NCBI GenBank assembly: GCA_026397475.1
Contig: JAPLUT010000005.1
Location: forward strand, 154,561 to 218,560
Reading direction: 5' to 3'
Length of the DNA stretch: 64,000 nt
From: a candidate division SR1 bacterium
GTDB lineage: Bacteria; Patescibacteriota; Gracilibacteria; Absconditabacterales; Absconditicoccaceae
Each line of letters opens with the position of its first letter. Position 1 is the first letter of the stretch. The notes beneath the pieces were generated by a model. The model saw only the letters and a program-made list of their open reading frames with translations, had not been told where the DNA came from and did no database searches. Both the position numbers and the translations under genes were made by a program. Of this stretch, positions 32,138 through 44,391 are shown in pieces.

Positions 32138-33051
32138 AAAATAAAGTAGTATACTCACGAAAATTTCGATTCTTTGGCATATTGAGTATTTTAGCATACG
32201 CACTGCTGTTTTCTACATTATTTTTGCATTTTGTCGCGATTACATCGATGCTTTTTGTTTTATTGTTTTTTCTTTTTTTCCATTTTTTCTATCTCGAAAT
32301 ACGCAAATTGCCCATTAAATATTTGTTATTTTTAATGCTGATTGTAAGTTGTATTGAATGATTATTTATCTGATATTCCTACATTCTTCTTATTACTTCA
32401 TTATTATGTATCAATTCGTGAATCGTAATGCTTGCCTACTTTCTTCAAGATGAATCTCGCGGTAAAATCAGATTTAGTTCTTTAGGGTATTTTAATGTCG
32501 GAGGATATATTTTTACGGTATTTATTACTATCGGATACAGCTTTTTTGTCTTAGGATACTATGCTAAATTTCCGTTTACCTGTCAAACGCTGTCTGATGC
32601 ATCTAGTCGCGTAATCCATCTCTTTACAAATCCAGTTACCTCAAGCGTAGAATCTATTAAAACAAATACTAATGCCGTTTTCAACACCAAGATAAAAGAC
32701 ATTGCGACTATAGGACAAAATATTTCACTGCAGACAAAACAATCTAACTATTCAATGTTTATCCAACAATTCAATACGTATAAAAAAAATATTATAGATC
32801 AGACACTCAAGGATAATACTGCTGTCAACATGGGGATTTGCGATTACCTTCTCTGACAAATGAATCAAATTTATGAAAATCCATCATTTAAAACATCTGT
32901 TATTCTGTTGATGTTTTTGATCTTTTATGGCTTTGTAAGAATCGTATTTTGGGTGATGACGGGAATAGCATTTATACTCTTTAAAGTACTGCTTGCCTCA
33001 AAAGCATATCACATAAAAACAGCATTAAAAGAAGTGGAAGACCTAGAGTAA
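32131..33051 (+). CDS. Polytopic membrane protein next to prepilin peptidase
   Basis: 306 residues. Five hydrophobic spans in the first 150 residues (LSILAYALLFSTLFLHFVAI and others), a polar extracytoplasmic loop of about 90 residues (SSVESIKTNTNAVFNTKIK), and two spans near the C-terminus (VILLMFLIFYGFVRIVFWVM). No named family. Overlap with the peptidase gene suggests a linked role, perhaps in pilus or envelope assembly. Confidence 0.7.
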
Positions 33052-33076
33052 CAATAATTGACTTTATCGGAACAAT

Positions 33077-33424
33077 ATGTATTATAATAAAAAACAAAAT
33101 CAGAAATACATGAAAAAAATAATAAGAATTAAACGAATAAGGGTTCTTCTGCGTAGGTTCCTTGAGCACATCGTCCTTCCCTTTTTGATTAGCGCCCTTA
33201 TGTTCCTTTTCCTTTTATGGGTAGCGATTGATATCTTGGGATTTCGATTTTCTTCGGGACTACAAATGATTGTAATTCTTTTAGTGGTCGCTGCGATTAT
33301 TGGAGGGATACTCTTTGAAGTAGCAAAGAGCATTGTCAAACGTATTTTGAAATGATTTGGCCTGGTATCTCTAGGTCATTTTTTTATCACAGAAACCCAT
33401 AGGATTGAAAATCTTTTGCATTAA
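33077..33424 (+). CDS. Small membrane protein
   Basis: 115 residues with a very basic N-terminus (KKIIRIKRIRVLLRRF) and two spans (LISALMFLFLLWVAIDIL; MIVILLVVAAIIGGILF). ATG at 33110 is an alternative start. Reading UGA at 33353 as Gly adds 23 residues (LVSLGHFFITETHR). No family recognised. It follows the previous gene by 25 bp. Confidence 0.55.
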
Positions 33425-33462
33425 CGTATATATAATCATACTATTTATTCTCTTATCATTAT

Positions 33463-34035
33463 ATGACGCATTTCTTCTTACATTGATGAATAGCCTCAGC
33501 CGACTCCGAAACAAATGAAATATTTTTTCAAAACATTTGTAATGATTGAGATAAGATACTTATCTGTTTATTCGGGAAAGAGCGCGATAAAGAACAAAAA
33601 TTTATAGCCACAAAGGATCGTTTTCTTTATTATAATAGCAAGAAGAAACTTTCTTTTGAGAGCGCATCGGAAGATATTCATTCGCTATTGAAACAAATTA
33701 AAAGTTCTTCCCTTATATATCTTGTTTCAGGGGATAATCAAAAATATTTAAATATTTTTTCGAAAATCCCGGACATTAAAAATATATTAACCGACAAAAC
33801 TATTGTTTGAGTGTCAGCAGGAAGTCTTATATGGAGTAAGATATTCTATTCCCAAAATGAAGAACGCGTAAAAACCGGTCTATGATTACTACCTATCAAG
33901 TGTATCGTTCATTGGTGATCTAAATACTCGTCTTTGTCTACTGATGAAGAAAGATTAAAATTACTGGAAGAATATTGAGAGAAGCTACCAATAATTAAAA
34001 TACCAGAACAAGAATATAAAGAATTTACAATTTAA
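33463..34035 (+). CDS. Peptidase S51-like protein
   Basis: 190 residues. MTHFFLHGGIASADSE at the start, GVSAGSLIWSKI in the centre (nucleophile Ser of the S51 motif G-x-S-A-G), and LPIKCIVHW later match the class-I-glutamine-amidotransferase-like fold of dipeptidase E/cyanophycinase relatives. Such enzymes cleave Asp-X dipeptides or similar small substrates. Shorter than typical PepE (about 230). It sits 11 bp before the U32 peptidase gene, suggesting a small peptide-processing operon. Confidence 0.75.
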
Positions 34036-34046
34036 ACTTTAAAAAC

Positions 34047-35354
34047 ATGAAAAAAATACCTGCAATAGTTGCTCCTGGAGGATCTTATGATAAAGCGATG
34101 GTCGCGAGCCATTATTGAGCTGAAGAGGTATATGTCGGAGTACCCTTTACTTCACTAAGGATGAGACAAAATAAAATCTATAATTTTGATAGTCTCAAGA
34201 AAACCGTTGATGATTTACACAAAAATGGAAGCAAAGCACTGCTTACAATGAACATTTTTCCAAAAAATATTGATATAAAAGTTTTTGAACTTACGGTACA
34301 ACAAATCGCTAATTGTGGCGCTGATGCCATTATTTTTTCTGATCCAGGAACCTTTCATATATTGAAAAAATATATGCCCGATACTCCACTTCATATGAGC
34401 ACTCAGGCATCGACAATGAATTATGCGGCAGTACAATTTTGGAAAGATATGGGAGTAAAAAGAATTGTTTTTGCTAGAGAATTACATATCGACGAAATCA
34501 AAGAAATCAGAGAAAAAGTTCCTTGAATGGAGATAGAAGTGTTCGTCCATGGATCCATGTGTATGACCTATTCTGGACGTTGTCATCTCGGCGATTACAT
34601 GTCTTGAAGACCAGGAAATAAGGGCGAATGCTCGCATGCCTGTAGATTTAAATACAAAGTACGACTCGAAGAAGAACGCAGACCGGGAAAATTATTCCAA
34701 GTCGAGGGAGATGAAAATGGAAGTTATATTCTGTCTTCTAAAGATCTCTGTACTATAGATAGGTTGAAAGAAATTCTCCCCTATGTCGATGCAATAAAAA
34801 TCGAATGAAGAAGTAAGTCAGAATTTTATGTGGGTGGTATTGTGAAAGCGTACAAGCACGTACGCGATGCAATTCTCGCTAAGAAAAAAATAGATCCGAA
34901 GATAGCAAATCTCGTGAATGTAATTCCACATAGAGAATATCGAGACGGATTTTTATTTCATCATCTAAATGAATTTCCTGAAGGAGAAACGGATGCTGGT
35001 AAAAACGAAGAACCCTCTTTGCTAAAGAGGGAAACGAAGGGTGATTCTTTGAAAGGAAAAAGCTCAGTAACTCTAAATTCAGCTGGCCCCCTCTTCAATA
35101 GAAATTACTTTGGAATGTTCTCTGACCAATATATCGAACATAACAAGAAAAAATATTTTCATATCGATCCTAAGGAAGTTCTTACCCCATGAATGAAACT
35201 CAAATACCTGACTCCCACAACTATGGGAGAATTGGAGATTTTGGACATCTTGGATTCTAAGGGGAACTCCTTGGAAAAAGCTCATTGCAACACAAAAGAT
35301 ATATATATCCTGACAGATAAAAAAATTGAAGGTTGGGAAATTTTATATGTATAA
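34047..35354 (+). CDS. U32-family peptidase / tRNA or rRNA hydroxylation-type protein
   Basis: 435 residues. N-terminal TIM-barrel start IVAPGGSYDKAMVASHYGAEEVYVG, MSTQASTMNYAAVQFWKDMG, RIVFARELHIDEIKEI, then the signature EVFVHGSMCMTYSGRCHLGDY with GRPGNKGECSHACR (cysteines that hold a cofactor in this family) and AIKIEGRSKSEFYVGG. Members such as YegQ/TrhP and RlhA hydroxylate RNA; others were described as collagenases. Between about residues 320 and 350 lies a Lys/Ser/Gly-rich insertion encoded by a hairpin element. The C-terminal PKEVLTPGMKLKYLTPTT domain is present. Confidence 0.88.
35010..35097. repeat. CCCTCTTTGCTAAAGAGGG element inside the U32 gene (in frame)
   Basis: A perfect hairpin CCCTCTTT-GCT-AAAGAGGG (35013-35031) followed by CGAAGGGTGATT. 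The intergenic element at 54806-54850 has the matching pattern CCTCCTTT...AAAGGAGG followed by AGGGTGGAGGATT. Confidence 0.55.
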
Positions 35355-35360
35355 AATACG

Positions 35361-35984
35361 ATGATCAATATTCCAGAACAGGATAATCAACTAGAAAATA
35401 CATGAGCTACTCCCCATGGTGATAATCTTTTTAATGTTCTTCAAGAATCGTCTAAAATATTTTCTCGCAAAATAGAATTTGCTAATTTGGACTATGCTAC
35501 AAGGAGAGATAAGGTCGAAGATGTTTTGGATGAAATGATTGTTTTTTTATTTGGAGAACGTTTGGAGCGCGCAAACGTTTTAACAAAATGATTGAAAGAA
35601 ATTATGCTCAACAGTGCTGACCATAATGGCAATGAATTACAGATAAACATTAATTTATATCGCGATATTGATAAAAAGAAAGTTCATCTGAAATTTTCTT
35701 TGAAGGATAAATGATCTTGATTGCCTTATGAAGAAGATAAGATTAAACACTTTTTTACTACAGGCGAAAGCCATGACAATTGGCAGAAAAAAGGAAAACA
35801 TAATTTCTGAGTTTGACTTGGTATAATACATGCTCTAGCAAAAGACATCAACATAGACCTTGTTCTTCACAACAAATGAAAAATCATTCGCCTTAATGAT
35901 CTTGGACTTCAAAAAAACATAGAAGCTCAAGAAGATTTTGGATATGAATGATTTGGTATTTTTAATGTTGTAGAAAAAAAATAA
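35361..35984 (+). CDS. Orphan GHKL/HATPase-domain protein
   Basis: 207 residues. The second half is a histidine-kinase-type ATPase: LKEIMLNSADHNGNEL (N box), FSLKDKGSGLPYEE (G1), HFFTTGESHDN and NFGVGLGIIHALAK (G2). The first 60 residues are helical (RKIEFANLDYATRRDKVEDVL) but have no phosphoacceptor His box, transmembrane segment or sensor. It may act as an anti-sigma-like kinase, chaperone-type ATPase or a kinase with a separate substrate. It follows the U32 gene by 6 bp. Confidence 0.7.
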
Positions 35985-35986
35985 TA

Positions 35987-37279
35987 TTACTGATGTTTTC
36001 TAAAAATATGAAACCTTCTTGCGAGTCCAATATTTGCTAGAATAAAGAGTGTTATACCTACCAGAATAAATGAGGTAGAGATGCCAAAAATCGCAGAGCT
36101 TAGTCAAAAAAGCAATATTCATACGACTTCTCATAGTTTAGAAACAAACTCCCCTACACCAGAAATAGCTCACTCATCTTTTGGATCTGTACAATCAGAC
36201 GTATATGCAGAAATTACGGGACGAATAATCGAAAGGCCTAATGAAATAGCAAAAGTAATTGTCATAATCCCTCGGAACGATTCATTATATCCTAATAACA
36301 TATATAAGAAAGATATGAAAAGCAAAACAAAAAATACAAACTTTCTTTTACTGGTTTTGTCAGCGATACTTCCTGTAAAAAAATCTATCAAATACGGAAC
36401 CCTCATAACAGCGAATAATATTGCAATCTCTGAAAGCGTCAAATTATTTTTTATGGAAATAATTGGAATGAAAATAAATCCTATGTAACTCAAGAGATTG
36501 AACATGAATTCAAATCCAAGTGCATAATATAATTTGTGAGAATAGTCTTTCATCGTCCCGAGGACGTTCTTAATAGCATGAAATGAAAATACCTCAAGAA
36601 AAAATCTATGAATAAATGTATCTTTACCTAGAAATTCTTTAATTTTTGTCTTACTTAAACTAGGAAGTTTCTGATCAGTAAAAAATGAAATTATTGCAAA
36701 AAGCGACACAAAAACAAAAAGGTAAGGTAACTGTACGTACTTTATAAGTACAGCTGCTATCAGAGCGCCTACAACATATGCAAGGTTCATACTAGAAAAA
36801 TAAAGTCAAAATACTGTCCCTCTGGTATTTTTTTTACTATGTTTGCGGATAAATGCTTGGTAGGTAGTGAGTAATGATGCTGTTGCGAAACCATTGAGTA
36901 GAACTGCTAATACAAGGACAACAGGAGACCTTAATATCCCTGCTGCAAAGTATAAAAGTCCGGTAATTACATACGCTCATTTACTTAAAAATAATACTGA
37001 TTTTAAGTTTGCATGATCGTCTACTTCTCCGATAGGAATAGACAGCAACATTTTCCCTAGAGACAATATCGCTCAAATTATTGATACTCGAAAAACATTT
37101 TTTACGATACTCTCTACATAAATAGAAAAAAATGCATCAGCCCCAAGTCCTCGTCCCAATATGAATAAGAACAAAGAAAAAGACACCATCCTGATAGAAA
37201 CGGGAATGGAAAAAAATTCTTTTTCTATGATTTTTATAATACCATTGTGTTCTTGTTTCTTTTGTTTTTGTTGCAGCAT
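35987..37279 (-). CDS. MFS transporter
   Basis: 430 residues with about twelve hydrophobic spans in two halves. The loop GEVDDHANLKSVLFLSKGAY after the second span corresponds to the MFS 'GxLaDrxGrR' signature, and SIADKTSKRKFVFFV repeats it in the second half. Central loop basic (KLPSLSKTKIKEFLGKD). Substrate not predictable. Ends 2 bp from the convergent HATPase gene. A consensus promoter lies 33 bp upstream. Confidence 0.85.
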
Positions 37280-37311
37280 ATTTTATTTCTCAAGTAAATA
37301 CTATATAGTAT

Positions 37312-37339
37312 AGTGTACTCAAAAACCTTTTTTTGTCAA
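37312..37339 (-). promoter_or_regulatory. Promoter of MFS gene
   Basis: Minus strand TTGACA (37339-37334), 16-bp spacer, TACACT (37317-37312). A TATACTATATAGTATA dyad lies just downstream and could be an operator. Confidence 0.65.
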
Positions 37340-37436
37340 AATCTTCGATATATGCACGACCGATTCATAAATATTAAATTTCTTTGCGTTGTTCGAACTT
37401 AAAGTTTCTACAAGTCGTCCGTATATATTCTCCTTT

Positions 37437-37460
37437 TAAAAAAAGCGCATACTCTGCGCC
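37437..37460 (-). terminator. Leftward terminator after 37482-37823
   Basis: Minus strand GCGCA/TGCGC stem, loop GAGTA, then T7. Confidence 0.75.
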
Positions 37461-37481
37461 TCACAAAAAATATATTTATAA

Positions 37482-37823
37482 TTAACGCTTCACGCTCATC
37501 ATTTTTTTTAGTTTTCCTCTTGTCCATCCTGATTGTGGTGCGTCTACCACTTCTGATCCACCTGAAGGCGTTCTGATAAATCTAAATCCATCTGGATCTG
37601 TTCTCAATCTTGTCTCTCGACAAATTTTTCTTCCTCTCAAAAATCGGGTATAATCATGACCTTTAGGGTTTTTTACTACACCCACTACTCAAAGCTCTTT
37701 GGCTTCTTCCATGGTAAGCTTTCTTTTGGGATACTCAAATCTCTTACTTCCTCTCAATCTACTAGCAGCTCTTGCTTGTTGAGATTTCTTTTTAGCTATT
37801 CCTTGTTTGTTCGTTCTTGCCAT
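37482..37823 (-). CDS. Small basic protein of unknown function
   Basis: 113 residues, very rich in Arg and Lys (ARTNKQGIAKKKSQQARAAS; RLRGSKRFEYPKRKL). The centre EEAKELGVVGVVKNPKGHDYTRFL and the end DPDGFRFIRTPSGGSEVVD look globular. Composition suggests RNA/ribosome or DNA binding, but I cannot match it to a known ribosomal protein. The ATG at 37823 was chosen because sequence further upstream is AT word repeat. Monocistronic with its own terminator. Confidence 0.65.
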
Positions 37824-37897
37824 AATGCTTCGCAAATGAATGATGAAAAATGAATAATGTATGTACCTTTTATATTTAATATATTTCAATTTTCAAG

Positions 37898-39100
37898 CTA
37901 TACCGTAAATTGTCAATTCTGATAAATAATTTTTTCTGATCCATCTACAAGTGTTGCTGTTACTGTCCTTCTTTTTGTAGAAATAATGTCGGTATGTTCT
38001 GCGCTCTGATTAAATCCTAACGCTGCCACTTCTTGCTCTGTCAGCTTGCTTGCATCACCCGTATATGTTTCATTATAGGCACTTCAAATAGCGACATGAG
38101 TATTTCATTCTGGACCTCAAACATTTTCATCATACAAAGTTGATCCCATAAATTTTGTAATATGAGAAAACCTTCCATCGGTAAGAGAAAATTCTCAGAG
38201 TTTATTCGCGTTGGGGATATTAATCATTTCTTTTAATCCTTCTTTATTTTCTGATGCATCGAAATCTACGATGACACCATTTTCAAATTTGAGATAAATA
38301 TCTTTTATAATCTGCCCGAAATGATAAAGAGGTTGATTAAATCTCATTCGTCCGTTAGTCTCTCTTCGATCGGGAGAAGTGAAAATTTCAAAAGAAGGAA
38401 TATTGCGTCATCATCATCCCAATCGTTGTCTATTGCTTCAGATTTTTATTTTTATATCTGCATCTTCTCATACCACATGCACGTATTCTATCTTCAATGC
38501 ATTTAATTTATTTTTGATTTCTTCTGTATTTTTGAAAGTTTTTTTTCGTTCTGCAATAGGATCATCGTAGTCTAGATAACAAGCTTTTATTATCTGATTT
38601 CGATACTCTTCGAGTGACATACCTACCTCATCAGCCATGGCTTGTGTACCAAATAATCCTAAGGTTCGTGTCATCTTTCCGTCCATCTCTTTTTTGACAC
38701 GCCTTTCTTTGTATTCTTTGCGAGAATGGATTCTTGCTGCCATTTTTTTGGGATCAATATCTTTGAGTTCGTGCTTATCTGCTTCTGCAATAACAGAAAT
38801 AACATGGGTCATCTGTTCAACTTTACCATGAAGGAAATGGCTTGGATAGTAAGTTATCTGATCATCATTTGCATGTTCAAAAAAATGTTTTGCAACTCCA
38901 TCGGGAGTATATTCCATAATAGGATGTGCTCAAACTTCGAGAATCGCTTTTTGAAGAGGAAGATAAAATGCCTTTGCACATTCAGGGATTTGGACGAAAA
39001 CAGTCTCTCCTATTTTTGCTCATTCACCTCCTCGGAGTGCGAATTTCACTAAGACGTCTGCATATTTTTTAAGGAGTTCATATGAGGGAATATACGTCAT
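37898..39100 (-). CDS. M29-family metallo-aminopeptidase (AmpS/PepS-like)
   Basis: 400 residues. The start MTYIPSYELLKKYADVLVKF and RGGEGAKIGETVFVQIPE, the middle YYPSHFLHGKVEQMTHVISV, GTQAMADEVGMSLEEY, and late FTSPDRRETNGRMRF, NIPNANKLGEFSL and GPEGNTHVAIGSAYNET follow the thermophilic-type M29 aminopeptidases, which trim N-terminal residues from peptides using two metal ions; the Glu/His ligands are visible in the last third. Four glycines in a row at 38408-38419 are coded GGA and three UGA. An AAATTTAAAATTT element abuts the start codon. Confidence 0.88.
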
Positions 39101-39155
39101 GAGTGAATTTTAAATTTAAAATTTACAATTTGGAATTTTAAAATTTAACAAACTA

Positions 39156-39227
39156 GCCACGAACGGGAATCGAACCCGTGACCTCACCCTTACCATGGGT
39201 GCGCTCTACCGGCTGAGCTATCGCGGC
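39156..39227 (-). tRNA. trnT(ggt): tRNA-Thr (GGT)
   Basis: Complete cloverleaf on the minus strand: acceptor GCCGCGA/TCGTGGC (one G-U), D arm GCTC/GAGC, anticodon stem CACCC/GGGTG with loop ATGGTAA (anticodon GGT), T arm ACGGG-TTCGATT-CCCGT. No CCA is encoded. Confidence 0.95.
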
Positions 39228-39491
39228 ATACATATTTTATTAACGTGAGAACTTTTACTCATTGGGCAAAAACTTTCAAGTGAGAATAGAAGAACATAAA
39301 AAAAATCGCTCTTTTTTATCTTTCTCTATTTTAAATTTTTTCATCTCCAAAATAACATTCTACACATACTATACATATTTTAAAACATAACGGTATATCA
39401 AATAACAAGAAAAGAGCCTCAAATTGGGTAAATAATTTATTTCTGAATACTATTGTACTGAATACTTTTATTTGACGAAAAACTCGATTAC

Positions 39492-42400
39492 ATGGGCATA
39501 GCGAACAAGTGACCCCTAGAGGATATACAAAGCAGAGAGCAAGACCTGCCAGGGAAATGGATTGAAAACGCCGATAATGTAAAAGATATAAAAGAAAGCT
39601 TAAATAAACTTAAGTCCAATATTTTTGATAAGGTAAAAAACTCAGACAAAAATAATGACTATTTGGGCAAAAAGCTTATAGATAATGAGGATTTGTTTAA
39701 TAAAAATCTTGATCAGCAGTTTTCAATGATCGATCTCTCTGCTGATAATCTATTTGATAAATTTGCAGGAAATCATAAAGATGAACTTAATAATATCATT
39801 AGCACCCCAGACAATGTTGAAGCAAAAAAACTTTTAAAAAATCTAGAAATAAAATTTGAAGACTATATTTTTAATTCACCAGCACTGAAAGACGTATTAG
39901 CTGAATTAAAAACAATAACTGGAGATAGTGTAAGATTTGAACTTAATGATTTAAGGTCTCAAATTGAATGATCTGGAGAATGATCCTCTTCATGAAGCAA
40001 TCCAAAAGAACTTGCTAGTCTTAGCAACATACAAGAAGAAAAAGAAAAGTACAATCCAACTCTAGATCATCTAGAAGCTTATCCAAGCTGGGATTTTGCA
40101 GCTGTAAATAAAAATCAAAAAATAGAAAATATCTATACGGACAATAGACTTAGAAAAACGATGGAAAGAATATTTGATGATGAAGAAGGGAAAGAAATTA
40201 GAAAGGGAACGTTTAAAATCAATCTTGATAAAGAAGATGGACTTGCTGGGATTATCATCGCTATTCGTGAATCTGAAAAGTATAAAGACCTAACTGACGA
40301 AAATGATCCTCATTACAAATACAAAGAAATATATGATATCATCTGAGATAAAGATTGATTCAATTTAGCTACTCTCTCAGTACTAAAAACAAATATTAAA
40401 ACTCTTATTCGCGGAGACAAAAAACTCATCACCTATACTCGTGAATGATGACTTGATTTGGAAGCAAATAAAATTGCTAAAATTTTCCAAAGAGCACAAC
40501 GAAAAGATCTCGATACCTTCGCTTCGCTTATCCAGTCAAAAAGCGACGTTGCTATGGCCGTGAAAGAATGGAATAATGCCTTGGAAATTACAGGACAAAA
40601 TGGAGAATATTGAAAAGACAAACAAACAAGTCTTATCACTGAAAAAAATGTCTTAAACTTTTTGTGTGACTTCAATGGAGATGGAACACTTTCTGCAGAA
40701 TATAAAAGAAAAAATAATAAAGAACAAAAAAATCAAGGTGATGTAGGAACCTTATTTTGACAACAAGTAATGTTTACTATAGATCAAGCTATTGCCGTAA
40801 AAGATGCAGAACTTGGAAAATGAAAAGGAGAACAATTGGTAATAAGCAATATCATCAAAAATATGCAGATGAGTGATAGCAGAATTCTCAGTCCAGAACA
40901 ACAAGAGTTTTTTACTGCCATGAATACTTCAGAGAACTGTACTAAAGCGAATCTTACTAAACTTATCAATGGATATAAAAAAGATGAGGATACCTTCATT
41001 CCGGGAATACCAGAAATGAAAATATTTTTCCTTGATTCCATCAAAAAAATAAATGGATGAATTGAAGAAGTCCAACCTGATTTGTATGATACCCTCGTAG
41101 GAGATGAATCAGAAATAATTATTGATATAGATAAAGATAAAGCACAAATAAAGGCTAGCATAGCCGAACGATTGAACAAGGTACAAGAACTAGATCTGGA
41201 AGAACAAAAAGAACTAAGAAATATTATCAAGACAGAAGGAATAGTTCGCGTAAGAGAAACGATATTCACAAATATCATGCGCGCTATGGATTACGTTCAG
41301 ATTACTACTAGTACCGGCGCAAAGACAAATTTTCAATCTGCAGGAGTGAGTAAATCACGAGAGCTCCATAAAGCAAGAAAAGAAATATTGGAAGAAACAA
41401 CAAGAGCGCTTATAGGAGGTGGAATCCATTTCGATCCTATTAATTGATTGAGACTTACCGTAGGAGTTGGAAAAAATTGAGTAAGCGAATCAGGAAAGAC
41501 AAAACGAAATCGATGAGCAGAAACAGGAGTCAAAATATGATTTACTTGACCAGAGTTGTATGTATGAGTATCTGCAGAAATTGCAGAACAATATAATCAT
41601 GGAAACGTTATCAATGCAAATTTATCACAAGTTCGCAGTGCAAAATACTTGGGTTTGGAATGATGAGTAGGAGCTGGCATCAGCATCACTAACGGAATTG
41701 GTATAGAAGTTTTTGGCGGCATCAACCGACAAAGAGATCCAGAAATTTGAATCAACCAACTTAATAAACAATATGAATCCGTCTCTGAAGAAATTTTTGA
41801 TATCGGTGGAATGGATGAAGACAAAATCAGCAACAAGCTAGAATTTACTTCATATATAGAAGACAGAATAAACAACTATACAGGAGGCAAATACAAAAAA
41901 TTTATAGAAACAAACAAACAACATTTGACGGATAACCTGAATTTTATTGTAGAATATATGGATGCTAATAAATTTTTTGGAACAGGTTGAAAAATAGACA
42001 AGCTTCCAAACAATAAAAAAATTGCTATCAACGCCCTCATCGATATTATGGAATCAGGAGAACTCGCATCACGAAGAAACGATGTTATTTCTGGGCTTCA
42101 TGGGAAGATAGAACTTACTAAATTATCATTTGGAGTAACGACTAATGCACTTACGTTTAAACATAAAGAAAAAGCACAAGCCGCACCAACAGCTTGAGCA
42201 ACAAGTGGAGAGACGACTTCAGCAGGAGATCTCTGAACATGAGGAAACTCTGGAACATGAGATTCTGAAGCTGATCTTGGACAAGAAAAATTTGGAATCG
42301 CTGGACTCTACATCTGAGCAAGAATTTCAACATGGAGAAATATATATGTTCCTAATGATGAACAATATCTTTATACCCAATATGAAATCGGACAAGGTAT

Positions 42401-44354
42401 AACTAAAAACAATGTTGAAAATAAAGAACATAATTTGAATAGGTACGCAAATTATCTTCAAGCATTATATAATGATAAGAGATTAAACTGCAGACCAGAC
42501 AATGCCAACAATAAGATTATCATTACATTTTCTCCAGAAAAAGGATCTACAACATATCTAAAAGATTTTCTTAATCTTCATGCAACTGCAGCCGCTGAAA
42601 ATAATTTTTCATTAAAGGATAATGTACTTACTATAGGAAACGTTGGCGAAATCTGAGCGTATACCGTTACAGAAGCGAAGGGCGTTCGTAGAATATTATC
42701 TTTGGGAACAAAAAAACTTGATGACACCTATCGTGTTACAGAGAACACAGAAAACGCTTCTGTGAATTCCATCACGGATACCGTGCAATGAAATAAAGAA
42801 CGAACAAACACAAAAATACAATCAGACATTATAAATAAAATGGCAGCGACAGAAACTATCAAGACGGAAACAAATTCTTTCTTTGACAAAAATGGTGCAC
42901 TTGTCTCACCGACAGGGACTACAACAACTTTTGAAACAAAAAATCTTGAAGGACAAAAACTCAAAAATTGAATACTGACTATCACAAAGAAAAGCGATTG
43001 AACGTATACTATCAAATTAGATACCTCTTCTACGGACACCTTGACGATCAGCTATATGGACGAAAAGACATATAATGAAGCACGTAAAACGGCAGAAACT
43101 ATTTCTACTAATCGAGAAAAAACAACAAACACTATAAATAAATTATTTGATTTTGATAACGAGTCCGAACTGTATAAAGCACAAAAAATGCTCGACAAGG
43201 TATCAGACAACATCAAAGATTTAGAAAAAAATACTGACAAAAAGAATAAACCAGAATATTACAAATTTTTATCATCAGCAAGTAATGTCCTTCATGGCGA
43301 CACTATTGATGAAGAAGAAATTAAAAACGCCATTTGATATCTAGAAATTTTATTACCCGATACAAGCACAGAGTTTGTTGAGTTACACTGATATCTGGAA
43401 TCTAAAGATTTCTATACTAAATCATATATCATAGATAGGCTGAAACAAATTTTCGCTAAAGATGCAGACTACACATGAAAGCAAGTATCATATATATTAA
43501 ACAGACACACCGCTACTGCTTGGGAAGGACTTACCGGCCCTTCAGAAGAAAAAATTCCTACTGCTTTAATTAAAGAACTTCGCGCACAAAGAGCGATTCG
43601 AGCAAAAGGAACAGAGACCTATAGTGAGACACCTACAACAAATTCAAACATTATCTGATACACGGCATTTTATAGATATGGCGCTAGAGAAGAATATAAA
43701 AACGTTAAATTTTCAATGACTTCGCTAGGCAATACTACCCATCAATTAGAGACCCATACTATTACAGAACATGCTGATGAGGCTAAACAATGGTTTTTAC
43801 AAAACCTAGGAAAGAACCAATATGAAGTAGAAGAGTTTGCAATAAGCTTAGAAAAACAATGTAAAAAACTGGGCGCAGAAGTCATCATACATGATAAAGA
43901 TTATAGCAAAACACTAGCAAATATAACAAATTTAATAAACTGACGTACTCTTGACTCTTCTAAGAAAATAAGTATAGATATAAGTCCTGTATTTTATCTT
44001 CTCGGAGACTGTTGTAATGAGTCTATCGGTCTAGAAATCAAAAAAATAAATATTTCTACATTCAAAGACACTACAAACGTCACTACAAACGAGTGAGTAA
44101 CTACAGTTCCTATCCCTTGAAAATATACCGCAACAGGCACCGCAGACAAAGAATATGTCAGTGGAGTACAGCTCTATGCAAAAAGTCACTCTATCGCAAG
44201 CAAGCCTATTAGTGAAGAGGAAAGGGTCGGATTCACACACCATGTTTCCAAAACAACAATGCCACGAGCACATGGGACGGCTGGAGAAACCGCCACTTGA
44301 TGATCAACAACAGATGGTTCAGTCCCTAACTCATGAACTGGAGAAAACGAATAA
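39492..44354 (+). CDS. Giant protein of unknown function (1620 aa)
   Basis: 1620 residues in one UGA=Gly frame. No signal peptide or membrane span is seen at the N-terminus. The first 620 residues are acidic, helical and Lys/Glu/Asp-rich. About 650-755 is a Gly-rich, beta-like stretch (GVGAGISITNGIGIEVFGG). Gly/Ser/Thr linkers sit near residues 160-172 and 897-925 and at the extreme C-terminus. Residues 1180-1500 are again charged helix. I recognise no catalytic motif or domain. Four large exported-protein genes follow on the same strand, the next 37 bp away, so a surface or secreted role is plausible by context alone. Confidence 0.75.
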
Positions 44355-44391
44355 TACTAACAGACACTTTTAATCTCTTTAGGACAATACA

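Noticed and set aside
42145..42402. Alternate-frame open reading frame rich in Gln/Glu/His inside the giant gene
   Set aside because: The giant frame continues unbroken through it; this is a different frame opened by AT-rich, Gly/Thr-rich codons.
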